A stretch of 64,000 nucleotides of DNA, taken from Amblyornis subalaris (Eukaryota > Chordata > Aves > Passeriformes > Ptilonorhynchidae). The notes under the pieces are model-generated. The model was given only the letters and a program-made list of their open reading frames with translations, was not told where the DNA came from and ran no database searches. A program made the translations under genes and the position numbers. The DNA is taken from assembly GCA_018881555.1 (NCBI GenBank), contig JACAXG010000018.1, positions 5,021,634 to 5,085,633 on the forward strand, written 5' to 3'. Shown here one piece after another: positions 1 to 11,961 of this stretch (position 1 is its first letter; the number at the start of each line of letters is the position of its first letter).

Positions 1-149
1 CATTGCTTTCTCAGAATGACCACCTCCCCTCAGCTGTCCCCACAGACTGCCCCAGTGCTCATCTGTGTGCCTCAACGCCACACGTGCGCACTGGGAATGA
101 CGATGCAGCCTCCGCTGGCAGAAGGGCATGCAGCCATTAATACTTGCAG

Positions 150-345
150 CTGAGATGAAATCATAGTCATTTAGGTTGGGAAACACCTCTAAGATCATCG
201 AGTCCAACCACTAACCCAGCGCTGCAAGGCCACCACTAAACCATGTCCCTAAGTGCCACCTCTACAGGTCTTTTAAATACCTCCAGACTGGTGGAGGTGA
301 CTCCAACACTTCCCTGGGTAGCAGAATGATGCTGAGGAAGACCCT
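150..345 (-). repeat. CR1 LINE fragment, 3' end
   Basis: The plus strand reads as the reverse complement of an avian CR1 3' end. It has the landmark 'ttaggttgggaaacacctct', then 'aagatcatcgagtccaacca', 'ccactaaaccatgtccctaa' and 'cttccctgggtagc', in the order found in CR1. The element's own sense is therefore the minus strand, the same as LDB2. Only the last ~200 bp are recognisable, as is usual for 5'-truncated CR1 copies. Boundaries are approximate and identification is from memory of the consensus. Confidence 0.85.
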
Positions 346-3300
346 ACAAGAAGATGAGTAGCACTAGAGCACTTGCTGCTGAGTGAGGGCTAGTCATCCC
401 ACGCACTGCATGCAGTGGGGAGTCTATGGGAAACAGTGCCTGATGATGGAGTTAGATGATGATGACAGAATGTAACTCACAAAGGGAAATGAGTTCATAT
501 TGCATGCGTGACTACAAATATAGCATTTCTTTTCCCCCAAGTACCTGACTTTACATCCTTAGCACATTTGCATGTAAGCTTTCTCCTTCTTCACTGAAGA
601 TACACCAACAGCTGTAAAATATTGACCACATAGCTGCCACAAACTGTTATGGATTAGGAGCAAAATAGCTCCAAAATGATTTGAGCTCATATTTTTCCCA
701 TGCTTGAAACTGTATTTAGAAAATCAAATTTCCCTGCACATGAAAGGAAACTGTTGCATGTGTGTCTATTTTGCATGTGCGAAATAAAATTTTGTGTACA
801 CAATGGGTATACATACAAATGGCTTTTGATTACAATGTAAGTAGTGCCTTTAGAAAATTGTGTCCCATTAAATAATTCACATTATCCTCCTAGAAGAAGA
901 AATCCAAAAGTGTCTAGCGAGGAACTAAATTAGTGAATGTAAGGACTCAGAAAATATTGTCCTCTGTGTAGCAGTAGTAACACCTCGTTATTGTCTTATA
1001 TAGAAAACAAACAAATTGGATAATTTGAAGCTCAGATAAGCAAGCCCTGGTTAATAGAGTCATACAGGATGTAAGGGGAAATGGGACTGTGCATTCCCCT
1101 GCCTAGATACCTCTCCTGAGGCAGAGCAGGAGCACTCTGCCACGCTAACTCTAACTTTGCAAGGGGCAGATGCAGATTTAGCTCCATTAACATCAATAAA
1201 CTGGCTACCAGAGCAGATCACAGCGTGGGGAGGATGCAATAGGTACATCTGGGGAAGAGCTCTAAGAAATCACTCCAGCCCAGCCAGTGCAAGAAAGCAG
1301 AGACAAATTTTGAAAACCAGCTGGGCAAGATAAAACTATTTTTCAAGGCTCAGGCCAGGTAGTCCTGTCTAATTGACATTAGGGGCTGACTTTTTTATAA
1401 TGTCATAAATTTTAAGAGAATAAATCATTTTATAGATGGCAGCAAGAAATATCTGAGCTCCAAATTTTGAACAGTGCTATAGTATAAAGCTATTGTTTTT
1501 TTGAGTACATTCAAATCCATTATGTATCAAAGACACAAATAAAATACCTCAGCAACTAAAAAATTACATAGAAAAAAAATAAGGTAACATGTGGTGACTA
1601 AATTATTGTAGCTCGGTGGAAACTGTTCTTTTCAATGGTATCTTCACCTTCAAACTCTGTACAGGATTCCTGTTTGTTTCTGGACTCATACTGACTGAGA
1701 CCAGAATATAGGTCTTGGCCTTATTATCTGATAGTTCGTAATATCTACTACTTGATGACTTGATAAGAAGTTACATTTTAAAAAGCTTGATATTAATTTA
1801 AAACCTACAAGGTTTTGCTCATTATTTCTGAGACAGCCTATTCAATTCCTAGTCAGCAGCTACAGCAAGGTACGCTGACCCCATTGATGAGGTAATCAAT
1901 TATGCTGGAACAAAACAAACTTGTAACTAGAAAGAAGGGAGGCCTATGGTTTTATGTACAGCCAGAAAAAGCAGAGAGAAAGAGCATTTGGCAATTGACA
2001 CAGGACAAAACATTTCATTTCCAGAGTCCGAGAAGATATATTTTAAATTCGTATTAAATACAATTTACAAAATCAACCTTCTTCTATGCTGGACAGCTTT
2101 ACTTGGAGTGAATGAAGACAAACCAGGGCACACATCCAAAGCTGTGGCTCTACAGGCATGTGGCACTGAGGAATGAAGGTTCACATGCCAGCAACTGCAA
2201 TTATCCCAACTAGCAATGATTTAGGATTCTGTGATGTCTAGAGCCCAAAAAACACGGGCTATGCCTTTATATCACAACCATTGGAAATCCAGGTTTAAAT
2301 TCTGCCTTTACAGAAACTGCAGCACAGCTTGCTGCTGTGTGCACGTTGGAGAATAAAAATGATTAATTCCGCCCATCAGTGAAGTTTTTGCTTATGAGTA
2401 TCACAAGCCTTTGCTGTGTGCAGCAGAAAAAAAAAGAAAATAATTTTTATGCTTAGCATCTGATTCTTATTCAAAACCATGTAACGGTGTTAATTACTAA
2501 ACACTGGGAAGACTGAATAAAATATCATAAAATGCTGACTTAAAACCGTGCAAAACAGAACACCTTAAACCTAAGTACATTTATCACATTATTTTAATGT
2601 ATGATTTTTAGTGCATGAGCTCAGAAAAGATTTTCATGTTAAAATTAACAGAAGAAAGTAACTGGAAAATAAGCAAATCAAAATGGAAATACACCATGTA
2701 ATACAAGCCACCATGATGAGTTGAACATCTGAAAAAAAGAGCAGAATGATCAATCCCTCACCACAAGAAAAAGAGACATGTAAAGATTGGCTTGAGAAAA
2801 CAAAGATTTCCTCTTGGAATCACCACAGCAGGAGCCAGAGGAAGCTTTGCACCCAGAGACCTAATGTCGTCTGTTAAGCTAACAAAACTAGTCTGTAAGA
2901 AGAAAAAAAGTAAGACTTCATCTTTTCATGCCCTTCCACTTCACTGCTCATCTCCCTAGTGCTTATCTCGATCCCAGCTTTCTTTTCCTGAGTTTTTTTT
3001 CCGAGTTTTTTTCCTCCCTCTCCCTCTTCCTTTCTTGCTNTTTTTTTTTTGATGCTGGCAGAGAGAGCAGCATGGGTGCATGATGCCAGCTGCCTCCTAA
3101 CAGGAACCCTGCCTTTGTCATTTGCATTGTCACATTGAGCAATCACACACCATACCACAGAGGACCCAGAAGGGGTCAGTGACAGAGGTAGTGCTGCAAA
3201 CTCCACATGGCCCTCGGAGCCTGGAGGAGGCTTCAGGGTCCCGTGGCTGCTGTGGGCCAGCCCAAGCGNGCNACACTGGTCCCGCCACACTCAGGGNGTC

Positions 3301-4848
3301 ACAGACCTCAGAAGCGGGTCAGTGCCTTGTGCCATGGGACAGTTTGCAAAGAAACCACAGAAACAGCCTACCTAAGTCAGACACTTTGTGCCCAGTTTGC
3401 CACAAGGATGTAATGCAAAACTTGCCATGACTGAGGAGGAATCCCAAGTGGGATTTTCTCTAGAACATGCTCTAGGATGCCCCACCACAAGACAAGGGCA
3501 AAGGGGCTGGAGGTTTGCTAAAGCACAAGGGATGCTCTCTGTACCAAACCACAAACTAAACTAACCATGGGAATACAATATGCATTACACAGACATGTTA
3601 ATCTTACATTTACACATGGAAAAATCCTAATGCAATGTATTATTCCTCTGAGGTTTTATGCCATATTCTTCTTTCAGTTACACTAGAGGAGACCTGCCCT
3701 GCACAACTCAAGCAATAATTTGAAGAGTACTTTCTACATTAACATCACATAAGAAACAATCAGCAATGGCTTCTCCTATTGGGAGAGTACGTACAACTAC
3801 AGGCTAACTGTAGGGATACAGTAAGAGAGATCTCACCACACATCTCAGTTCTGCACACTGTCTTCCCTGGAGTTCAAAACACATCGGGGACACAAATCCA
3901 CCCATCCACAGAACTGAGTGAAGTACAGCTAAAATATAAACTCAGGTACAGCTCTACATTAGGCTGAAATTAACTGCATTTTCTAGTGTTTGTGTTATCT
4001 TAAAAAAGTGTCTTGAATAATTACTCACACAATTAAAAGGAATAAAACCAGATACTCTTGGCCAAGTTAGCTTGGTGTATCATTGAGCAAATTACCTCAT
4101 TTTATTTACTAATGGCACATTTAGAAACAGGAAAAATCTGAATTTTAAGCTTGAAATATGAACTCTACGAACCTGTATTTCTGTGTATGTATTGTAAGCC
4201 CACACCAGGGAATACTTTCAAAAATAAAAATAAACATCTAAACTTCGAATGCACTTTAAGGGTCAAAAAGCAATGGGAACAAATGCATTATTTAATCGTA
4301 AAAACCACACTCGATTCAGTGCAAGGCTGAGGAGGAAGCACAGGCTCCCAGAGGCATGTGAAGTGAGGACTGCTTTGAGGGACTGCTGCAAACAGGGCTG
4401 GAGCCGAGCTTTCCCTCAGTCCTGCCTCTGCCTGGGAGAGGTGGCAAGGTTGAAAACCTGGAGAACACAGGCAGCTTTTAATAAGAATCAGCTGCCATTT
4501 TCTCAGGAACAGTGAAACGGAGAGGAAAAATGGTGTGAACTTTTTGCTTACAATAAAATAAAGGCATAAAGGCATTATTCAAAACTGAGAAGAAAGACTG
4601 TTAAAAAAAAGGGCTACTCACACAAGGCTTGGACTGAATGATAAAATTCTTAGCCTTTTTAATAGCCCATTGTTATCTGCTCCATCTCCACCACAGTCTC
4701 TTGTCTCTTTGTTTTTCCTTCACCCTCATTAAGGGTTAGGTCAATTTCTTACCTGACTGACACAGGCTCTGCTCTCATTACCTTGACTCAAAGCCAACAG
4801 TAACTTTTAAAAAATGCTCACAATAATCATCAGTTATGGTATGCTTAC
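346..4848 (-). other. LDB2: LDB2 intron, 3'-most part in window
   Basis: This stretch follows the donor of the 4932-4849 exon in transcript direction, so it is intron of LDB2. The exon expected next, encoding LCVILEPMQELM, was looked for on the minus strand and not seen, so it lies left of the window. Open frames here are short and overlap one another on both strands. A T-rich run with an N near 3040 and several Ns at 3269-3297 mark low-quality bases. Nothing else is recognised. Confidence 0.7.
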
Positions 4849-4932
4849 CCTGAGGTAGTTGAGGGTGAAGTTTGTCAGACCCATTCGAGTGATGTTTTTG
4901 GACAGCTGCTCCAGCACCTGAGGGTCTTGTGC
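4849..4932 (-). CDS. LDB2: LDB2 coding exon (LDB/Chip domain, AQDPQVLEQL...)
   Basis: Read on the minus strand, an acceptor 'ttgttgtttag' is followed by 84 nt (28 codons) starting AQDPQVLEQLSKNITRMG and ending NFTLNYLR, then the donor GTAAGC. Both ends are phase 0. This is about residues 178-205 of LDB2, near the end of the N-terminal self-association domain of LIM domain-binding cofactors. These are nuclear adaptors that dimerise and bridge LIM-homeodomain and LMO proteins on DNA. The stretch TRMGLTNFTLNYLR is LDB2-type; LDB1 has TRCGLSNSTLNYLR. As I recall it, mammalian LDB2 has D where this copy has E in QVLEQ. The exon joins in frame after ...ILAMH of the exon at 6554. No frameshift or stop is present, so it looks functional. 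Confidence 0.95.
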
Positions 4933-6553
4933 CTAAACAACAAAGGAAAAGAGAATTTTCACTTTGCTTTTCGTTGGTTTGTTTTTTTTTCCACGTGCTT
5001 AGTGGAATGCAGGGAGGGTTCACTGAAAAGCAGTGCCACTACTATGGAAAAATTACACACTGATGCTGAATTGATGTAATAAGCTAGAGTTCCGTACGCA
5101 TAGGAAAATGTAAAACATTATGAAATTGGAGCAGACTAAAGACTGCTTTCCAATATCTTCCTTTGATCCCTGCCCATCCATTCAAAAGATAGACCTAAGA
5201 GGTCTGATCATTCAAGTGAGCAGGGCACCACCAAAGAGCTTCCTGAGAGATTGCAGTACACTTTGAGCCGTCTATTTGTTGGCTGGGAGTCCCAGGAGAC
5301 TAGACAGAAAAAGGCAGGAATAAAGAAGGCATCACTTTCTTTTTGTGGGTAAGAAACTGCAGCAGAAAGACCTCATCAAGGCACCTTCAGCAGAGCTCAT
5401 CACATAAATGATATTAAGCACAGGCTGGAGAAGCCTTATGATCGAAGTTATTTTCCCAGAATTAAACAGGGAAAAATACAAGTATAGTCCTCCTCTGACC
5501 CTAGCCAGGAGCTTTACCTGTGAGACCAGCCTCCTCTTTAAAATGAGATCAATCTCATTACTAAAATTAATACCTGCTGGTTGCTGTCTAACCTGCTTCC
5601 ACTCTGAATCGTAGCAGCCTCCTAAATACATAATGTTGCTCATGGCCATCCTCATTGTCCCTTAATGGGATACTACTGAAGAGTTCAGTCGATCAGTCCC
5701 CTAAAATAGCAGATAATCCTAGGACAGAAATGGTGGGACAGGTTTTCAAAGGTGTTTTCTTCATGCATGTAATAGCACTTTGAAAAAAGTCCATCCAGGC
5801 TGCTTAAGTTATTTAAAATTCCTCACTAAGAATATATCTTTATTAATGGATATCTAAGTAACTCAATGACAAAATATAGGAACATCTTTGGGTCTGTGTT
5901 CTTACCCTTTATAAAACCATAGTCCCACAATTGATTCTGTATATGGGGTCACTACTAGTGGGAATGCTACTACGGTGAAGAACTGAAAGTGTCAATTAAA
6001 GTACATTCTTTGTTTCTCCACAATTTACCTTATTATATTTTGACTTTATCTTGTAGAATATTTCATGTTTTAATGTTTCATTGTGTGTGTTTTCATTCAA
6101 TAACAAAAGAAAGTCATGAAATGTGGAACAAAAAGAAGGTCTGGATTATAATTCTAAAGGTAAAATTCTATGGTAATTTCTTCTGTTTATGCAAGGGTAA
6201 CATCAGTTTGCTTCATTTAAAGCTTAAATATAATTTGTACCTACAGTGATGAAAACTCACAGACTCTGGTGTAGCTCATATCAATAAGAAGAGATTTTGG
6301 ACCCAAATCATCGAGACCACCAAATGGGGTTAAAAAGAAAATTACGTGCTAAAATAGAATGAAAACATAGCAACAGTGGCAATAATAGAGCACTGAGGAA
6401 CAAGGGAGTGATGAAAGAACTTGTAAATAGACATAGTTGCAGGCAAACCAAAATATTTATAGTTAATTGCCTTGGGTGTGAAATTTGCTGGAGTTCTTCA
6501 TAAACCTAATCTCATCTCTTTGCATTAGGTCAGATGAATAAAGGATTACTTAC
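4933..6553 (-). other. LDB2: LDB2 intron (1,621 bp)
   Basis: This is the intron between the ILAMH exon and the AQDP exon. It has a GTAAGT donor (plus-strand 'acttac' ending at 6553) and a pyrimidine-rich acceptor ending TTTAG at 4933. It is AT-rich with no recognised repeat. The 107-codon minus-strand open frame around 5.3-5.65 kb has no recognisable domain and is read as chance. Confidence 0.85.
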
Positions 6554-6676
6554 ATGCATGGCTAGAATGCTGCGTGGGACTAATTCTCTGTATTGTCTAA
6601 TAGTAAAGTGCCATGTTTTTATTCTCATAAGATCATCAAAAGTAAACTCCAAGATAAGACGTCCTTCTGTGCATAC
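6554..6676 (-). CDS. LDB2: LDB2 coding exon (VCTEGRLILEF...RSILAMH)
   Basis: On the minus strand, acceptor 'gtattctag' leads into 123 nt (41 codons). They start VCTEGRLILEFTFDDLMRI, continue KTWHFTIRQYRELVPRSIL and end AMH, followed by the donor GTAAGT. Both boundaries are phase 0. It corresponds to about residues 137-177 of LDB2, in the core of the conserved LDB/Chip dimerisation domain; the TWHFTIRQ motif is nearly invariant in the family. LDB1 reads VCVEGRLYLEFMFDDMMRI at the start, so the paralogue call is LDB2. The exon is intact and joins in frame with the exons on either side. Confidence 0.96.
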
Positions 6677-9600
6677 CTAGAATACATAAAATACATGAAA
6701 TAAATTCCCAGGAATTTTGTTTTCAATGGTATTGTATCATCGATTAAACAACATTCAGAAATATCAGAGCAGTATTCTATTGTTCATCTCTGCTAGATTA
6801 ATTGTTTTTCGTTCTCTTGGGGAGAAAAAATAAATGTGGGAAAATTACTTCATAGGCCTTACCTCAGAGACAGTAACTTATATAGCATTTTACAAACATA
6901 GAATATTGTGTGCTAAATCTTATTTAGTGCATCAATTCTCTTTCCCTCACAGTTTGCTACTGCTAATTAATGGCTGAACCTTGCAGCGGAAGTGACTGTG
7001 GTGCAACTGTGTGCACTTGATGGCAAGTTGCTGAACCAGTTATTCCCAACCCGTTTTACGTTGCCCTTTCCTTACAATACCTTGGCATATAAACCTTTCT
7101 TTCATGTCCAGTTGGAGCAGGCAGTGCCCTGAATGGCTGTGGTGAAATCTGAATTTTTTTCCTAATTTTTACCTTGTCTTTTCCAAGTGTTCTTGCCTTT
7201 TCCAAGCATTTTGTCCTGTTTGCTTTGGTTTTGCTTTTTTTTTTTCATTTCTTATCTAATTTTATTAATCCCCCCTTCCAAGGAAAGCCTGCCAAGGGGC
7301 TCTGTGAGCTGCATCACATGCAGGTTGGAGAGCAAGGGGAGCAGAAGAGAGGTTTCAGCCAGGACAATGGAGCTACTTCCACTGAAAGTGGCTCACACAG
7401 CTTTGTGAGGGGTCTTGTCTAAGAAAGGACAGAAAGCACGGGAGGAGTAAATGCAGCAAGTGGGTACTACCTGAAAATAAAAAATAAAATAAATTACTGG
7501 GAACTTTTAAACAACTTTCCACAATTTTATGTGAAAAAAGTACTATGGTTGTGGTCTTCTTTAAGGTGAAAAATACAAGCCTAGCATAATATTTTGACTG
7601 GGGATACTGTGGAGTATTGAAAATGATGTCTGATTTGAAAATTAACTAGCTCTGTTGAATTTTTTTTTTTAATTGAATATTTAGACTTAAAATTCCTGTT
7701 CATAGTAAACTTGCAAGTGCAGGGTACAGAGATGTTGTGGAAACAGGGTGTAATAACTTTCAAAAGAAAAGGTTTCTCTAACTCTAATTTTAATACAGCT
7801 AGCATTTGATTGAAAAATAACCATCCCGGATTTAGTTGAGTGTGTTGAGCCTTTTTACAAGCCCCAACTCAGGTTTGGCCAGCTCTCACTTGGGCAATGT
7901 GTGGCTTTTCTGGTTAACAGTTCACTTAATGTCATTATAGTTTTACCTCTTTGTTGTTTCTGCAAAAACACATAGGTAATTCTAACAGGTATACTATATG
8001 GACAAATTCCTGTAGACATATGAAGGAGAATCTTGCAACAGGTTCTCGTCTGCCCTTTTCAACACGCCTTAGTGAAACCTTCCAATATTTAATGTGCCCT
8101 ATGTTTGACCCTTGTTTTGATTCTCACATCACCTGTATATGATTAGAAGTTACACAGGGGTACACATGCAGACACATAAGGATTCACAGAAGAAAAATAT
8201 TTAGTATTAATATCCCTGTATTGAAGCCAAAGAACCTGGTTACTGACCAGTTAACATGAAAATATTTCAGGTTTAAAATAATTTTTCATAATAATACCTG
8301 TGGCTTCTCAAATGTTTCTTCTCTTAAGCTCAAAACCCCAAAGATCTTAGCAGATTTTAGGCACCGGCATTAACAAATTTTAATAGAAAAACTGAAATGC
8401 ATTCCTCATATTACAGTGGTAAAAATTTATACATCTTATAAAGGAATTTAATTTCCTTTTGTAAAGTAGAATTTTACACGTTTCTTTTAATCAATAAAAT
8501 TGGCACAGTTCTTATTTTAAAAGGGCTTTTTTTTTCCCCTTAAAGCTGCCTTTTACATAGAATCCAAAAAATCAAAAGGGTCTCCAATTAAGAAAACATT
8601 TTCTGTTGTGCTGAATTCATGTTACCGTACTGTGAGCTCTGACATTTTGTTTCTGTGGTAACCAAAATCAGCTGATTAGTTGGCATGGCAACAGAAAAGA
8701 TGTAATCCCAGCAGACACACTCTAATCAATGCCCCCAGCACAGATGGTCTCCGGAGGATCAACAAGAAAGAGGCTGGCAGGCATTCAGTGTATCACGTGG
8801 TTGCTCTAGACTAGGCCAGGAAAAAACTAAAAAAGAACATTTCTCAAACTAACCAATAGCTTTTTAACCCCTTCACTGCACTTATTAATTGTAGGAATTT
8901 CAACTGCTTGCGCCTATGAAAACCAGCTTTGGTTCTGTGCCTTATTCTGTGCACAGTCTCATTCTCCTAATACTGGGCATCTTTAGAAGTTTTCCCCCTT
9001 TACTAACTACAATGTCTCAAGCACAAGTCATTGCTTAAAAAGAAACCTAAAGCTTATACAAATCTGGGCAATGCCTAATATTATTAGTGAGGATTAAAAT
9101 CACTGAGTTTCAAGGGCTTCACCAATAAAATCCAGCTGATGGCTCCACTGTTGGGAGCAGGAAGAGAATGATGAGCATATGGGGTGCCTACTGCTTTAGT
9201 GGTGAGGACAATGTCCACCTCTGCCAGTCTATTGGGAAATATAAATATTGATAACTGTAGAAAAACAATTTGCCTACACATAATTTGGAGTGTCAGTAAA
9301 CATGGTGAAAACAGAGACTTAGAGGGACTCCTAAAACTTACACCTACCCAAAGAAAAAAGCGGAGCATCTCCAAGGTAAAGAAACATAGTGCTCTTGGCT
9401 TCAGTCTTTAACAACAATTTATTTATGCCATTGAACTGTTATAAATTCTTTATAGTATTTATTTATATCTTCATAAAACAATTTTTAAGTGTGTGACACT
9501 TTACAAGGACCTCTTACCCTCTAAAGACGAGCTGGACTATTCATATTCTTACTGCTAGGCATGTTCTGGCCATATTTGTTTGAAAAAAATTGGAAATGCC

Positions 9601-11788
9601 ATTTTATATATTCATCCAATACTGCTGTATGCAGTGAGTTGCTCTAACTAGCAAAATGTTGAAATGAATAAAATACGTTTGATTCTTGATTCTGTGGATT
9701 CTCAATTCAATACATAATGAAAAGTGTTTCAGTCTGTTATATTAGAAGTCATGGCATCTGCAACTTAGAATTTGCTTGTGAAACTGGAATAGTTTGTATT
9801 TTTGCATTAACCCATCCCCCCCCATGGTAGTTTCACTGGGTCAAATTCAGATATGATCCAAAGAGCTACACAGACCATTGCAGTGCTGCTTATTATGTGA
9901 GGTCTGCTTTGTTCCATCACCAATGCTGTGAGAGTAGTTTACCTTTGGGTACAAGATCTGTGCCCTCAGTATCTCTGCTAGAAGGTAAACAAGCACAGCT
10001 GAGACAACATTCAGCTCTAACTTATTTCTGAGAGAGTAATATATTCTCTTCTCCCCTATTCCACCAACTATTGTGTTTTATTTCAGATTTGCTCTTACTA
10101 ACAAGTCATATTTTAAACATGCAGGCATTAAACCCTCCTAATTTTTTCTCCTGGAATCCAAATCACATCCCCACCTGAACTTTTCTACCAGGACACAGAG
10201 GTTTATATTGGAATCTGCAAGAGAAATGTCAGGGCTGAGGCAAGCTGTGCAGTGCCAGGGCTGCAGCATTCAGAGAGACCCCGTGCAGAACAGGACGGTG
10301 CCACGGGAGGTGACTGTGGCCCCCTCACACGAGGCTGGCACCCATCCCAGTCCATGCTGTTCTCCTGTCTTTGACTTGCGGGATGCTAACCTGCTTTCCA
10401 AAATAACAACACTGTCATGTGCTGCCATGATAAGTAAAAGAAACTAATTGAATTGAAAAAACTGTTCTGTAATTACTGGTTAAAAAACCCCAAGCCAACC
10501 CCCTTTTATTTGCTATTGCATTAAAGCTAAGGCAAAGGGAAATGACACAGAAATTGTTTTAGGGAGCTCAGGAGAGAAGCAGCTACTGCGTAACTTTGGC
10601 ACATCTCCTGCACATGGCCAGCACTCACAGCTCCTCATGAGCAGTGAGGTGGCAAAGAGGTGCTCATAGGAATATCTGGTCTCTTCTCTGTCTGTCTGTA
10701 TCTATGTAAGCCACAGGGGCTGGGGTGGGAGAGCTGGAATGACAACACCATTAAACTCACACTTCCTGGCTCACCAGAGCACCACACGCCAGCAGCTTCC
10801 TTTCCCTCTCCCTTGAGCCTCACCCCAAGAGAAGAAGGCAGAGGAGGCTCTGCAAAGGCATGGGACTCACGTACATGCTAAAACAGCATAAGCCATGTAG
10901 ACCCTGGTCATGGTGCTGTCAACAGTCCGTGATTTAAAATTAGAACCTCCACAGTCCTGTGGGCCAAGGGCAACATGGATGAGCTATCTTCTCCTGTTGC
11001 CCCTTCTCCTTTTGTTCTTTTCTTCATGAAAAAGTTAAAGATGAACAGGTACAAGATAGAAAATCATTATTTCCTGTTAATGTATTAAAATGTAGTCACT
11101 TCCATTCTGAAAAACTGTTCATTGATTATTTTTAAATATACGTAAAGTTTTGGTTTAATTTTTATTTTCCACCTTTTTGGTATTGTTTTTTTTTATAAAT
11201 ATATGGCACTTGGTTTACTTATAGGACTAGAAGTGGCCAATGCAAGAAAGTAATTCACTATCAATTATAAATATTGAATATTCACTAACTGCCTGATCCA
11301 GAGCGTGTTTCAATCGACTCCTTCCATGGACTTCACTGCCCTTTGGACTGCCATCCCACTGTATTAAATCACTATTTTCCTAGAGATTTATAGTCCTTGT
11401 ACTAGGTAAGTATCAAATGTAATGCACACCACCCAAATGGTAGTACCAGCAATGTGAAATCTCATTGTTGCTTTAAAATCAAGCCCAGAGAAAAGGAGAT
11501 GGGCAGGCTGAATTTAATTCACATAAAACTGATAGTTCTGGCAACCTGGCAGTGTGTGTTTCTCTTGCAATCTTTCTGGGAGAACTGCAGGAGATACCCA
11601 CAGAAATTTCCAGTCACATAATGAATATAGAAAACAGTAATTAAATAGCTCCAAGGGTTTTCAGTATTAGAAATAATCTCAGTCTACCAGAAAAATTCAA
11701 CATCCAATATTTTTCACCCTTATACACACTAAAAAAGAAAAAGAAAAACAAAAACCCACAACATGCTTTATTGAGTCTTCCCTGTTAC
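6677..11788 (-). other. LDB2: LDB2 intron (5,112 bp)
   Basis: This intron runs from the GTAAC donor next to 11789 to the CTAG acceptor at 6677. It is AT-rich, with homopolymer runs around 7235, 7660 and 8528. The slightly more GC-rich patch at 10.2-10.45 kb contains a 79-codon plus-strand open frame with no recognisable domain. No repeat family, RNA gene or additional exon was recognised. Confidence 0.8.
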
Positions 11789-11961
11789 CTTGGTAAACAT
11801 GGGTTTTCCATGCTGAGTGACCATGGTGCATTGATCACAGTCCACTGTGATGGATGAGTTGTGGTATGACTCTTTTGAGTGCTTGAGAATGTAATACAGG
11901 TCTGTTACACCTCCTTCAAAGACAGTGCTAAAGTAACGAGGAATGAGGGTCCTTCCAATTG
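11789..11961 (-). CDS. LDB2: LDB2 coding exon (IGRTLIPRYF...GKPMFTK)
   Basis: On the minus strand, the acceptor 'tattttcctcacag' precedes 173 nt. The first two bases (CA) complete a codon begun in the previous exon, probably the T of a conserved ...KRYT. Then come 57 codons starting IGRTLIPRYFSTVFEGGVTD, including LYYILKHSKES and ending QHGKPMFTK, followed by the donor GTAAC. The acceptor is phase 1 and the donor phase 0. This is about residues 80-136 of LDB2, within the self-association domain. SYHNSSITVDCDQCTM is the LDB2 version; LDB1 has FHSNFVSLDCDQGSM. It is the most 5' canonical exon in the window, because those encoding RIYEMNKRLQ and NLWWDAF were not found up to base 64000. Confidence 0.96.
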